Shown here: positions 7,001-15,803 of the stretch, piece after piece
Layout of the letters: each line of letters begins with the position of its first letter
Numbering within the stretch: the stretch's first letter is position 1
Source: Acidimicrobiaceae bacterium
GTDB lineage: Bacteria; Actinomycetota; Acidimicrobiia; Acidimicrobiales; RAAP-2
Assembly (NCBI GenBank): GCA_003136415.1
Contig: PLEI01000074.1
Span: 1 to 40,933 of the forward strand
DNA: 40,933 bases
Reading direction: 5' to 3'
Made by a program: the position numbers and the translations under genes
The notes under the pieces: model-generated
What the model was told of the DNA's origin: nothing
The model's database searches: none
The model's input: only the letters and a program-made list of their open reading frames with translations

Positions 7001-8029
7001 TCAATCGTCGTCTCCGAGTTGATCCACCCAATGGCCCACGGGAAGTAACTCGGTGTGGAATCGTGCCCGGAAGGCTCCCCACAGACCGCGAGGCAGCCAT
7101 AGTGCGATGGCCACCGCCAACGCCCCCACGATGATCAGGTACCACACTCCCTGCTGCTGCAACGTCTGTTGGAGTGCGAAGAAGATAATCGAGCCGATAA
7201 TGGGACCTTCGATAGTTCCCAGCCCACCAATCATCGACACGAAAAGCATCTCGGCCGCCCACTGCAAATTGAACTCATTCGACGGTTGCACGAACGGCTG
7301 ACTAATGGCGAGCACTGCTCCCGCGGCGCCGCATCCCGCGGCAGCGACGATGAAGATCGTCCGGCGAGCGGCTCGGACGTTGACGCCGGCACTGCGGGCG
7401 GCGACTTCATTGTCGCGAATCGAAGCAAGTACTAGCCCCATCCGGCTCCGCAGGAGAATATAGGTTCCCGTTACGACGATGAGAGCAACAAACCACGTGG
7501 CCAGGTACGAAAAATGAGCAGTCTCGCTCGGACTCAAGTTTTGCAAGCCGGGGACCGAACGACCCGTACCGCCACCGAGGAGGGCAATCGTCCCGATAAT
7601 AAGAAGCGCGGTGTCAGATACCACCCATGTCGCGATCGAGAAGTAGCCGCCGCGCAGCCGAAAGAGCAGGTAGGTAATAGGCACCGCCAAAATGGCACAC
7701 ACCAGCGCCGAGAGCGGAATAGTGACGAAGGGATTGACTCCCTTGAGGGCGAAGTAGAGAGTGGCGTACGCCCCCAGTCCCACGAAGGCCTGTTGGCCAA
7801 TCGAGACCATTCCCGCGTAGCCGGCGAGAAGGTTCCACATGGTGGCCATAATCACCAGTATGAAGAAGTTCGTGAGGGTTGTGGCGAATTGAGCCGGGAC
7901 AATCCACGGGGCAATCGTCAGCAATATCACCAGAACCAACGCACCCACCAATGTCAATGCCGGCGAGTGCGTTGACCGACGAACGACGAGGGAGCGGCGC
8001 GGAGCAACGGGAGGTAGAGCGATGCTCAT
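7001..8029 (-). CDS. livM: Branched-chain amino acid-type ABC transporter permease LivM
   Basis: A 342-residue inner-membrane permease of the LivM type. It has about 8-10 hydrophobic segments and the family blocks NLLAGYAGMVSIGQQAFVGLGAY, a FRLRGGYFSIATW loop, RDNEVAARSAGVNV (the cytoplasmic loop that contacts the ATPase) and MIGGLGTIEGPIIGS. I chose ATG 8029 because its ATGA overlaps the livH stop; a longer open frame upstream lies inside livH. It is the last gene of the unit binding protein-livG-livF-livH-livM. In this context the cargo is probably an aromatic acid rather than an amino acid, which is inference from the neighbouring van/pob/lig genes. An IS5 copy lies right after it. Confidence 0.93.
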   Translation of the reverse strand: MSIALPPVAPRRSLVVRRSTHSPALTLVGALVLVILLTIAPWIVPAQFATTLTNFFILVIMATMWNLLAGYAGMVSIGQQAFVGLGAYATLYFALKGVNPFVTIPLSALVCAILAVPITYLLFRLRGGYFSIATWVVSDTALLIIGTIALLGGGTGRSVPGLQNLSPSETAHFSYLATWFVALIVVTGTYILLRSRMGLVLASIRDNEVAARSAGVNVRAARRTIFIVAAAGCGAAGAVLAISQPFVQPSNEFNLQWAAEMLFVSMIGGLGTIEGPIIGSIIFFALQQTLQQQGVWYLIIVGALAVAIALWLPRGLWGAFRARFHTELLPVGHWVDQLGDDD

Positions 8030-8898
8030 GAGACTGCATTCTTTCGTCCGAAGAGGCCTTGCGGACGTACCGCCAGGACCAGCAAGAACAAGATGTTGCC
8101 GGCGAGAATCTGGTAGCTCAAGTTGATGTGGGCGCCAAACTGCTGAGCGATGCCCAGCGCGATGCCACCCACCAGAGTCCCCCACAGGGAGCCAATACCT
8201 CCGATGACCACCACCTCAAAAGCAAACAATAGGTTGACGCCTCCCGACGTTGGCGCGAACTGGGTCATCATTCCATAGGCGATACCCGCCAGCGCCACCG
8301 TCGCGAAAGCAATGGCCGCGGCAATACCAAAGATGTGCCGATAATTCGCGCCACTGAGTTGCGCCGCCTCTTGGTCGTCGGCCACCGCTCGAATCATTCG
8401 CCCCAGGCCTGACTTGGACAAGAACAATTGCAGGGCCAGCAGTACTAGCACGGCCGCGGCCAGAACCCCGAGGGACACGTAGGAAACGTAGATAATCGAT
8501 GCCGGGTGCCATGACCGACCGATGAGCGAGCCGATGTTGACGGTCTGGCCATTGGCGGAATAGACCTCGAGCAATAAGTTTTCGATGACCACCGAGAGAC
8601 CGAAGGTGACCAGCAACGTCGTGAAGGGATCACGATCAATACTCTTTTGGATGAGTGTGCGTTGCACCACGTATCCCACTAGGGCGAAGACCGGCACCAC
8701 AACGAGAAACGACCAGAGCTCGGGCAGATGCAGGCGCGGCGCCAGGAAGACCGCCGCGTAACCGGCCACCACGGCCATGTCGCCGTGGGCCAAGTTGATG
8801 ACTTTCAGCACCCCAAACATGAGGGATAGCCCGCACGCGAAGAGCGCGTAGAAACCTCCGACCAGGGCCCCCTGGATAACAATATTGAGCCAGATCAT
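8026..8898 (-). CDS. livH: Branched-chain amino acid-type ABC transporter permease LivH
   Basis: A 290-residue permease paired with LivM. The protein begins MIWLNIVIQGALVGGFYAL and carries the LivH landmarks GLSLMFGVLKVINLAHGDM, LLVTFGLSVVIENLLL, GRMIRAVADDQEAAQLSGAN (ATPase-contact loop) and VVIGGIGSLWGTLVGG. ATG 8898 forms an ATGA overlap with the livF stop, and its own stop forms an ATGA overlap with the livM start. This indicates translational coupling. The open frame extends further upstream to 9021, but that part lies in livF and does not resemble a permease. Confidence 0.94.
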   Translation of the reverse strand: MIWLNIVIQGALVGGFYALFACGLSLMFGVLKVINLAHGDMAVVAGYAAVFLAPRLHLPELWSFLVVVPVFALVGYVVQRTLIQKSIDRDPFTTLLVTFGLSVVIENLLLEVYSANGQTVNIGSLIGRSWHPASIIYVSYVSLGVLAAAVLVLLALQLFLSKSGLGRMIRAVADDQEAAQLSGANYRHIFGIAAAIAFATVALAGIAYGMMTQFAPTSGGVNLLFAFEVVVIGGIGSLWGTLVGGIALGIAQQFGAHINLSYQILAGNILFLLVLAVRPQGLFGRKNAVS

Positions 8899-9638
8899 GA
8901 CGCCGCTCCAGATTCCGGCATCGTGGAACTCAGACCCGCACCAAAATAGGCGCGGTCGATCTCCTCGCTCGTCAACTCCGCCGGAGTACCCGTCATTGAA
9001 GTTCGACCTTCGAGAAGACAATGCACCCGATCCGCCGCGCTCACGCCTTGGGACACGTCTTGTTCCACTATCAAGATGCTCACTCCCTGGGCGATGATGT
9101 CAGGAACCAGGGCGTAGATCTTCTCGATGACTATCGGGGCGAGCCCCAGTGATAATTCATCGAGCAGTAGAACGCGAGGGTTAGCGACCAACGCCCGGCC
9201 AATCGCTACCGCCTGCTGTTCCCCTCCGGAGAGTTGCCACACTGACTGCTTGCGCCGACTCGGCATCCAATCGAAGAGCTCATAGACACGCTTGATATCG
9301 AATGGTCCGGGATTCGCGTGGTAGGCCCCAACTTGAAGATTTTCCTCCAACGTCATCGACGAGAATAGGCGTCGCCCCTCGGGGACGAGGGAGACCCCGA
9401 GAGCGACTCGGCGATTTGGTGGTAAGGCGTTGATGACCTGGCCATCGAGGAGAACGCTGCCCGACGTAGGATGATGCAGCCCGGCAATGGTCCGTAGCAA
9501 AGTCGATTTTCCCGCGCCGTTCGCGCCAATGACCGCGAGGATCTCCCCTTCGTCAATGCTGAAACTGACGTCATCAATGGCACACAATTGGCCGTGGTGG
9601 ACAGTCAGGGCATCGACCTGCAGAAGTGGACCGCTCAC
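8895..9638 (-). CDS. livF: Branched-chain amino acid-type ABC transporter ATP-binding protein LivF
   Basis: A 247-residue ATPase. Walker A is GANGAGKSTLL (about residues 34-44), the ABC signature is LSGGEQQAVAIGRAL, and Walker B is RVLLLDELSLGLAP. The C-terminal half contains the family block VEQDVSQGVSAADRVHCLLEGR. It overlaps livG and livH by 4 bases each. With LivG it would power the LivH-LivM permease on the cytoplasmic face of the membrane. Confidence 0.94.
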   Translation of the reverse strand: MSGPLLQVDALTVHHGQLCAIDDVSFSIDEGEILAVIGANGAGKSTLLRTIAGLHHPTSGSVLLDGQVINALPPNRRVALGVSLVPEGRRLFSSMTLEENLQVGAYHANPGPFDIKRVYELFDWMPSRRKQSVWQLSGGEQQAVAIGRALVANPRVLLLDELSLGLAPIVIEKIYALVPDIIAQGVSILIVEQDVSQGVSAADRVHCLLEGRTSMTGTPAELTSEEIDRAYFGAGLSSTMPESGAAS

Positions 9639-10372
9639 GAGGCGTCTTCGTCGATGCGCTTGCCACCCAGATACACGAAACGAACCGCGTCCGAGGCGAG
9701 AACCTCTTTGGGTTCACCGTCGGCGACGACCACGCCACTCGCGAGGCATATCAGACGATCCACTGTCGAGAGGAGTGCTCGCACCACGTGCTCAATCCAC
9801 AAGACGGCGATCCCGTCCGCACGCAGGCTCCTGATGATCGTCGTCAACTCGTTCACTTCAAGGTCGGTGAGACCGCCGGCAATTTCGTCGAGCAACAGCA
9901 CCCGCGGCGACGTCGACAACGCACGGGCAAGTTCGAGTCGCTTACGGTGCAGCAAAGTGAGCGAACCAGCCGGCCGATTTGCTAACGGTCCCAAGCCCGT
10001 GCGCTCGAGCGCCCCGAAGGCGATGTCGTAACTCTTGTGACCTCGAGCCCTAGCTCCTTGTTGCGCCGCGACAAGCGCGTTCTCAAACACAGTCATATGT
10101 TCGAATGGTCGAGGAACTTGATACGTTCGCCCGATCCCCGCGCGGGCTCTCTTGGCTGGACTCAGTCGCGCTACATTCTCACCTTCGAAGGAAATTACTC
10201 CTGAATCAGGGGATATGTCTCCGGAAATCATGCCGAAGAGCGACGTCTTACCGGCACCGTTGGGGCCGACGATACCGACCGCATCGCCCTGCATCAACTG
10301 GAAGGTGATCGCTTCACCAACAACTACTTGGCCAAACTTCTTTGAAACACCTTCCAGTTGAAGCAATGACAC
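9635..10372 (-). CDS. livG: Branched-chain amino acid-type ABC transporter ATP-binding protein LivG
   Basis: A 245-residue ATPase with Walker A GPNGAGKTSLF (about residues 36-46), Walker B RVLLLDEIAGGLTDLEV and a switch histidine in IEHVVRALL. The ABC signature is degenerate: where many relatives have LSxG or LPYG, this one has SLTLLHRKRLELARAL. Such replacements are seen in LivG-type subunits, where the partner supplies the canonical motif. It lies 12 bases after the binding-protein gene and overlaps livF by 4 bases, so all five genes are probably one transcript. Confidence 0.93.
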   Translation of the reverse strand: MSLLQLEGVSKKFGQVVVGEAITFQLMQGDAVGIVGPNGAGKTSLFGMISGDISPDSGVISFEGENVARLSPAKRARAGIGRTYQVPRPFEHMTVFENALVAAQQGARARGHKSYDIAFGALERTGLGPLANRPAGSLTLLHRKRLELARALSTSPRVLLLDEIAGGLTDLEVNELTTIIRSLRADGIAVLWIEHVVRALLSTVDRLICLASGVVVADGEPKEVLASDAVRFVYLGGKRIDEDAS

Positions 10373-10384
10373 GAACGACTCCTA

Positions 10385-11827
10385 CTAGGCGTTCGTAGGC
10401 TCGAGCGTGCCGTTGAGCGGAATTGCCTTGTTCAATGAGTTATCAACCACCCACTGCGACCACTTGTACTTCTTGTGGCCGACCAAGTCCGTCGAACCCG
10501 GCTTCCACTGCACCCCGACTGGCTGAATCATTCCAATTCCCTTGGCCGGACTCGCGACGAGTGGGTTCGTGCTCTTGGAATTCATGCTGATCGGCCCGCA
10601 CATCCCGTGATAGTTGACGGTCTGTAAGGCGTGCGCCACGTCCAGCCGATTATGAGGATTGTTCACCTTCTTCAGGGCCTGGATTGCCACCTCGAATAGT
10701 GAGTACGTAGATCCCATCGACTGCACCCACTGGCCGTTCCCCGCAGCTTGGTACGCCGCGGCAAATGCGTTGGCCGTGTGACCGGTCAAGGATGACTCGT
10801 AGGGCGAGTAGGGCGTGAACCACGCGTCAGTTGCGATGTTGTTCGACAGCGCACCCAGGGCGTAGGCGTCGGTGGGAAAGAGCATGACCTTGGCCACCGT
10901 GGCCAACTTCGGGTTGTAGTCCTGCTGCGACGCCTGAGTCCAGAATGACTGAAAGTCAGGTGGCAGCGGACAGTTTACGAAGATGTCGCACGCCGTTCCG
11001 CCCTTTCCACCAGTCTTGAACGTCTGGATCATCGACGAATAGTTCGCCGTCAGGTCCGTGTACGCACCGCCGTCTACGAAGGTGTATCCCCCCTTAGGGA
11101 ACATGGCTTTCACCGTGGGTCCAAACGCAGCGCGGAATGCGTTGCCGTCAGCGTCGTTCGGAAACATTTCGGCGACGTTGTGGTTCGCGTGCGTCAAGTG
11201 CGCAATCCGCTCCCACATGGGGACGAAACAACCGGCAAAGTGCGGAACACCGAAGAAGAACATCGAGTTGTAGGTCGGACCCTTACCAATGGCGGTTCCC
11301 TCAGCGGAAATCTTCGCACCGGTGAATCCACCCCACCATGCCTCCCACGGCACAACGGTGGCGAGGCACGGAACCTTGTACTGCTCGCAGGTCGTAGCCA
11401 CGGGAATCGTGGTCTCCGGAGCGGAACTAGTGACGATGAGGTCGCATCCCGAGTTGATCAACTGTTGAGTGACCTGCACCGCGACATTGCCCAAGGATTG
11501 CGTGTCCTTCTCAATAATCTGAATCTGGTACTTGGTCTTACCAATCACAATGCCCTTGGCAAAGTAACTGGACGCACGGATTTGCTTCAGGACGAAGGCG
11601 TCGGGTCCCGCAAAATCAGCCAGGGCGCCTGTTCGCGGCGACACAAAGCCAATTTTTATTGTTCCCGACTTGGTGGCGGCGTGAGCCGCGGACACGTCAG
11701 CCAAGCTAGACAGAGCCCCCGAGGCCGCCATGACGGCTGCGGCTTGCAGACCTAGTCGACGTCCGAACTTGTAGCCACCCCAACCTGGAATGCCTTCGTC
11801 ACTCGCAGGATTAATTTCCTCATTCAT
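10385..11827 (-). CDS. ABC transporter substrate-binding protein (periplasmic-binding type 1)
   Basis: A 480-residue extracytoplasmic binding protein, the substrate receptor of the liv-type transporter. A twin-arginine-like leader FGRRLGLQAAAVMAASGAL is followed by an A-rich cleavage region before TKSGTIKIGFVSPRTGALADF, the start of the type 1 fold. Blocks such as VTQQLINSGCDLIVTSSAPETT and FPNDADGNAF fit the family. ATG 11827 is preceded by GGGGGG at 6 bases, so I prefer it to an in-frame TTG at 11842. Export by the Tat system, whose genes lie at 2.4-3.8 kb, is plausible but unproven. The ligand is probably an aromatic acid, judged from the neighbours. Confidence 0.9.
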   Translation of the reverse strand: MNEEINPASDEGIPGWGGYKFGRRLGLQAAAVMAASGALSSLADVSAAHAATKSGTIKIGFVSPRTGALADFAGPDAFVLKQIRASSYFAKGIVIGKTKYQIQIIEKDTQSLGNVAVQVTQQLINSGCDLIVTSSAPETTIPVATTCEQYKVPCLATVVPWEAWWGGFTGAKISAEGTAIGKGPTYNSMFFFGVPHFAGCFVPMWERIAHLTHANHNVAEMFPNDADGNAFRAAFGPTVKAMFPKGGYTFVDGGAYTDLTANYSSMIQTFKTGGKGGTACDIFVNCPLPPDFQSFWTQASQQDYNPKLATVAKVMLFPTDAYALGALSNNIATDAWFTPYSPYESSLTGHTANAFAAAYQAAGNGQWVQSMGSTYSLFEVAIQALKKVNNPHNRLDVAHALQTVNYHGMCGPISMNSKSTNPLVASPAKGIGMIQPVGVQWKPGSTDLVGHKKYKWSQWVVDNSLNKAIPLNGTLEPTNA

Positions 11828-11858
11828 GTATTGACCCCCCAATAACTATTGCAACGAT

Positions 11859-11887
11859 TTTTAACACACTATTTCGTACATAAGCAA
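11859..11887 (-). promoter_or_regulatory. Candidate sigma-70-type promoter of the liv operon
   Basis: On the minus strand TTGCTT (11887-11882) and TTAAAA (11864-11859) are separated by 17 bases. Transcription would begin about 30 bases before ATG 11827. The surrounding stretch is AT-rich compared with its neighbours. It lies in the 107-base gap between the Rieske gene and the binding-protein gene. Confidence 0.4.
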
Positions 11888-11934
11888 TTATTCTTCGCGG
11901 CAACTTCAAAATTCTTCGCGCCGCGCAGCTTGCT

Positions 11935-12966
11935 TCAGGCCGGCGTCAACGAATCGGCCATCGCGGCCAAGACGCGACGGGCCGCCAGGCCACCACGATC
12001 GATCTTGATACTGACTTCGCTGACCTCAAGAACAGCCTCGGCGCGCGTCTGGAGGATGTTCAGCGCGTCGACATCCTCTTGTACCACCGCGGTCTGCATC
12101 TGCTCGAGGAAGACGTCAACTTCGCTGTCGCCGACGCAGAAGTCTCGCGCCAGCGCCCAGAAGTCGTACACCTTGTCGTCGGTGGAGGGCGTAAGCCCGT
12201 AGAGAATCTTCATGTGAAAGGCGTGGTCATCTGACCCATCCTCGAGAGGTGGCTCACCGATGGGAGCGATACGCGCGTTGAGAAGGTAGAAACCCGGCGC
12301 AAAATACTCAACGTCCTGCCACCGATCAATTTTGCCAACCAAGCCCGTAGTGCGCGAGTAAAACGGCGGACAGTCGACAGACTTCATGTGGCGATAGACG
12401 CGCACGACGTTGGACGCGTCGTCAACCTCCACCTCGATCGGCGTCGTGGCCACCTCTGGCGTTCCAATCGAACCGTTGTGCAAATAAGTCTCGTGCGAGA
12501 GGTCGAGCAAGTTGTCGACTAAGAAATGAAACGGCGCGTCAATCTTGGCCACACCGGCCACCGACGACCAGCCTTCTGTGTCTACCAACCAGGGTGTCAC
12601 CGGCAGCGCAGTAGGGTCCGCTTCTCCTCGACCCATCCAAATCCAGACCCACGGTCCTTGCTGTACGACCGGAAATCTTCTGACATCCGCTCGGCTCGGA
12701 ACGCGATCTTGACCGGGCACGGAAACACATTTTCCCAAACAGTCGAAGGTGAATCCGTGGTAGCCGCACACCAACTGTTCACCCACCACCGTGCCGAGCG
12801 ACAGCGGGTACCCTCGGTGCGGACACGAGTCGGCCAGCGCCACAATCTCTCCGCCCGTCGTTCGGTAGATTGCCACATGCTCACCCAAGATCTGTCGCGA
12901 TAGCGGCCGCGACTCGAGTTCCGATGCCAGCGCCGCCACGTACCAGTGTTCACGTAGAAACATCAT
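11935..12966 (-). CDS. vanA: VanA-like Rieske oxygenase (vanillate O-demethylase oxygenase component)
   Basis: A 343-residue ring-hydroxylating oxygenase of the VanA type, which demethylates vanillate to protocatechuate. The Rieske 2Fe-2S ligands are C48-x-H50 (SCPHRG) and C67-x2-H70 (CGYHGF). The mononuclear iron site is DLSHETYLH (D155, H158, H163) followed by NGSIG, close to VanA proteins. The size fits VanA. The start may be either of two adjacent ATGs (12966 or 12963) after GGGGGAGG. It is divergent from an aldehyde dehydrogenase and next to pobA and the lig operon, which supports the substrate. No vanB-like reductase is in the window, so electrons must come from elsewhere. A related methoxy- or hydroxybenzoate is an alternative substrate. 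Confidence 0.82.
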   Translation of the reverse strand: MMFLREHWYVAALASELESRPLSRQILGEHVAIYRTTGGEIVALADSCPHRGYPLSLGTVVGEQLVCGYHGFTFDCLGKCVSVPGQDRVPSRADVRRFPVVQQGPWVWIWMGRGEADPTALPVTPWLVDTEGWSSVAGVAKIDAPFHFLVDNLLDLSHETYLHNGSIGTPEVATTPIEVEVDDASNVVRVYRHMKSVDCPPFYSRTTGLVGKIDRWQDVEYFAPGFYLLNARIAPIGEPPLEDGSDDHAFHMKILYGLTPSTDDKVYDFWALARDFCVGDSEVDVFLEQMQTAVVQEDVDALNILQTRAEAVLEVSEVSIKIDRGGLAARRVLAAMADSLTPA

Positions 12967-13041
12967 CTTCCTCCCCCAACGAAGATTGAACCCGCAACCG
13001 TCAGCAACACGACAGTGATTTCCGAGTCAGTGCACGCAACC

Positions 13042-13057
13042 TAGCAAATGTGTGCTA
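13042..13057. promoter_or_regulatory. Palindrome in the vanA / aldehyde dehydrogenase divergent region
   Basis: TAGCA (13042-13046), a 6-base spacer, and TGCTA (13053-13057) form a perfect inverted repeat in the 123-base gap between the two divergent genes, about 32 bases before the aldehyde dehydrogenase ATG. It could be an operator for a regulator serving both genes. The protein that would bind it is unknown. Confidence 0.4.
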
Positions 13058-13089
13058 AGCAATCAAGCAGTTTGTACTAGGGGGTTAAT

Positions 13090-14547
13090 ATGTCTTTTCT
13101 GAACGACGCGCCGTGGCAGTCCAATGTACTTGTGGGTGAATGGCGAGCCGGCGGAGCAGGAGACGCCCCCGTTATCGAGCCGGCGACCGGCCAAGAACTC
13201 GCCCGCTCCGGTAGAGCGAGCGTAGGAGACGTCGCCCGCGCAGCCGAGGTCGCCGTGGCGGCCCAGCGCGAGTGGGCCGCACTACCGTTCACCGCGCGCG
13301 CCGCTATCTTGCGCCGGGCCGGGCAGATATTCCTCGAAGAAGCCGAGGAGATCTCTGACTGGATTGTCCGCGAGTCGGGGGGAATCGGACCCAAGGCCGG
13401 ACTCGAAATTCACGTGGCTTCCGAAGAGTGTTTCGAAGCCGCCGCATTGGCCTCGCATCCCACCGGCGAGATCTTGCGCAGCGAGATGCCGCGACTGAGC
13501 TTCTCGCGACGGGTGCCGGCGGGCGTCGTGGGTGTCATTGCTCCCTTCAACTTTCCTCTCATCTTGTCGATTCGCTCCGTCGCACCGGCTCTAGCTCTCG
13601 GCAATGCCGTCATCTTGAAGCCCGACCCCCGGACTGCCGTATGCGGAGGCGTCGCGCTGGCGCGAGTCTTCCAGGAAGCCGGCGTACCAGCCGGCGTACT
13701 GAGCATGTTGCCCGGTGGCGCAGACGTCGGCGAGGCTTTGGTGACCGACCCGCACGTGCGTGTGATTGCGTTCACCGGCTCCACCGCAGCTGGGCGTTCG
13801 GTGGGTGCGCTCGCCGGACAGCACCTCAAGCGAGTGCATCTCGAGCTCGGTGGTAACTCGGCTCTCATCGTGATGGACGACGTCGATCTCGAGAAGGCCG
13901 TGTCGGTAGGTGCATTCGGTTCATTCATGCACCAAGGTCAAATCTGTATGACGACGGGTCGCCACATCGTGGACGCCAAGATTGCTAATGACTACGCCTC
14001 TCTTCTGGCTGAGCACGCCAACCACGCACCAGTGGGCGACCCCACGAGTGGGCAAGTCGCGCTCGGTCCACTTATCGATGCCAAACAGCGCGATCGGGTG
14101 CATTCAATGGTGACCGACACCGTCGCCGCGGGCGCCACCTTGTTGGCGGGAGGAACGTACGAGGAACTCTTCTATCGCCCCACCGTGCTGTCCAACGTAC
14201 CAACGACGTCCCCGGCGTACTGCGAAGAGGTCTTCGGGCCCGTTGCCCCGGTGGTCTCCTATTCGTCACTCGACGAGGCGGTTGCGCTGGCGTCGGCGAG
14301 TCCGTATGGTCTCTCGTTGGGCATTCTCTCCCGTGACGGACTTCGCGCGTTGGAGATGGCGAGTCGTATCCCCACGGGGGCCATTCATATCAATGACCAG
14401 ACAGTCGGTGACGAAGCAGTTATCCCCTTTGGGGGCACGGGGAGTTCCGGAAATGGCTCGCGAATGGGCGGTCTGGCGAACCTCGATGCCTACACCGAGA
14501 CCCAGTGGGTCACGGCACAGAGCGAGTTGCCGATCTACCCGTTCTAG
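13090..14547 (+). CDS. Aldehyde dehydrogenase, vanillin/benzaldehyde dehydrogenase-like
   Basis: A 485-residue NAD(P)-dependent aldehyde dehydrogenase. The cofactor region has APFNFPLILSIRSVAPALALGNAV and FTGSTAAGRSVG. Catalytic residues are present: Glu252 in LELGGNSA and Cys286 in GQICMTTGR. The C-terminal EEVFGPVAPVVSY and IPTGAIHINDQTVGDE blocks resemble benzaldehyde and vanillin dehydrogenases. It would oxidise an aromatic aldehyde, probably vanillin to vanillate, feeding the VanA-like enzyme encoded divergently. The ATG follows a CTAGGGGG ribosome site. The stop overlaps the pobA stop by 4 bases in convergent orientation (14544-14547). The exact aldehyde is inferred from the neighbours. 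Confidence 0.88.
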   Translation: MSFLNDAPWQSNVLVGEWRAGGAGDAPVIEPATGQELARSGRASVGDVARAAEVAVAAQREWAALPFTARAAILRRAGQIFLEEAEEISDWIVRESGGIGPKAGLEIHVASEECFEAAALASHPTGEILRSEMPRLSFSRRVPAGVVGVIAPFNFPLILSIRSVAPALALGNAVILKPDPRTAVCGGVALARVFQEAGVPAGVLSMLPGGADVGEALVTDPHVRVIAFTGSTAAGRSVGALAGQHLKRVHLELGGNSALIVMDDVDLEKAVSVGAFGSFMHQGQICMTTGRHIVDAKIANDYASLLAEHANHAPVGDPTSGQVALGPLIDAKQRDRVHSMVTDTVAAGATLLAGGTYEELFYRPTVLSNVPTTSPAYCEEVFGPVAPVVSYSSLDEAVALASASPYGLSLGILSRDGLRALEMASRIPTGAIHINDQTVGDEAVIPFGGTGSSGNGSRMGGLANLDAYTETQWVTAQSELPIYPF

Positions 14548-15725
14548 AGGGAGTTCAAATCGACGTAGTTTCGAGAGAGAACCGTCGACGCCTCGTGGGA
14601 AGTGACCGCCTGGTGTAGCCGCGCTCGCTGAATTCCATTCTCAAAGTCGTCCTCGTAACTGGGGTGCAGCATCTGGGTCATATACGTCGAGAACTCCTCA
14701 GCGCGCCACACTCGCTCGAGACACGTCTCGGAGTAGGCGTCCGCGGGGCGATCATCATTTCGCTTCAGTTTCTCGACCAACGCACGTGAGAGTTCGCGCA
14801 CGTCAGCGAGAGCGAGGTTCATCCCCTTGGCACCCGTCGGCGGAACAATATGTGCGGCGTCCCCAGCCAGAAAGAGTCGGCCGAATCGCATGGGAGCAAT
14901 GACGATGCTTCTCATGGCGGTGATGCCTCGTTCGAGAATTGGCCCCTGGTTGATCTCGGGTTTCTCCCGAGTAGCGAGTCGCAGGTTGAGTTCGCTCCAG
15001 ATGCGGTCGTCGGACCAGTCCTCGAGCCTCGAGCTCGGCGGTACACCCAGGTACAGCCGACTCACCGTCGGAGAACGTAAGGAGTAGAGCGCGAACCCCC
15101 TCTCGTGGCGACAGTAGACAAGTTCCTCGGTGGCCGGAGGAGCCTGCGCCAGAATTCCCAGCCACGAAAAGGGATAGGTGCGCTCAACGCGGCACAGTTC
15201 AGACGAGGGGATGGCGCGATTCGCAACGCCAAAGGTCCCGTCGCAGCCGGCCACGAAGTCACAGGTGATTCGTACGCGACCGTCGGGTCCCTTGAATTCA
15301 ATGTTCGCCGCATCGCTAGTGAGTCCGTTGATGAGCGTTACCTCGGACTCGAAAAACAACGCGGAGCCCTCGCTGACCCGGAGGTGGACGAGGTCCTTCA
15401 CGACTTCTTGCTGCCCGTAGACCATGATGGAACGACCATCCGCCAACTCGCTCAAGGCAATCCGATGCGAAGCGCCGTCAAAGCGGATCTCCACGCCGTG
15501 GTGAACGAGCCCCTCACGCATCATGCGTTCGCCCACGCCCGCCGACACCAGCAATTTTGCGATGCCGTCTTCAATTACGCCCGCCCGCACGCGCTTCTCG
15601 ACGTAATCACGACTCCGCTGTTCGACGATCACATTGTCCACGCCCTCACGAGTCAGAAGTTGACCCAAGAGCAGTCCGGCGGGGCCCGCTCCGACAATCG
15701 CCACCTGTGTTCGAAGCTCCTTCAT
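14544..15725 (-). CDS. pobA: 4-hydroxybenzoate 3-monooxygenase
   Basis: A 393-residue flavoprotein that converts 4-hydroxybenzoate to protocatechuate with O2 and NAD(P)H. FAD binding shows in VAIVGAGPAGLLLGQLL (N-terminal GxGxxG) and in GDAAHIVPPTGAKGMNLA near residue 280. Substrate residues known from Pseudomonas PobA are kept in the region LVYCRHERGFALYSLRS: the Tyr of LVY, the Ser and Arg of SLR, and the Tyr of RLYLGV a few residues later. I chose ATG 15725 because AGGAAGG lies 8 bases upstream; in-frame GTGs exist 3 and 6 bases before. It is divergent from the lig operon that consumes its product. Confidence 0.94.
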   Translation of the reverse strand: MKELRTQVAIVGAGPAGLLLGQLLTREGVDNVIVEQRSRDYVEKRVRAGVIEDGIAKLLVSAGVGERMMREGLVHHGVEIRFDGASHRIALSELADGRSIMVYGQQEVVKDLVHLRVSEGSALFFESEVTLINGLTSDAANIEFKGPDGRVRITCDFVAGCDGTFGVANRAIPSSELCRVERTYPFSWLGILAQAPPATEELVYCRHERGFALYSLRSPTVSRLYLGVPPSSRLEDWSDDRIWSELNLRLATREKPEINQGPILERGITAMRSIVIAPMRFGRLFLAGDAAHIVPPTGAKGMNLALADVRELSRALVEKLKRNDDRPADAYSETCLERVWRAEEFSTYMTQMLHPSYEDDFENGIQRARLHQAVTSHEASTVLSRNYVDLNSL

Positions 15726-15774
15726 GGCCACCACCTTCCTGGCACAACAATCGCCACCACCCGTCCATAATGCT

Positions 15775-15803
15775 TCGACAACTTTACGGATTTCGTGTAC
15801 TGT
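15775..15803 (+). promoter_or_regulatory. Candidate promoter of the lig operon
   Basis: TCGACA (15775-15780) and TACTGT (15798-15803) are separated by 17 bases, a good sigma-70-type layout. The expected start near 15810 falls inside an 8-bp palindrome TTAATTAA (15808-15815), which is rare at this GC content and may be an operator. The leader would be about 73 bases, ending with the GGGAGGA ribosome site of ligK. Confidence 0.45.
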
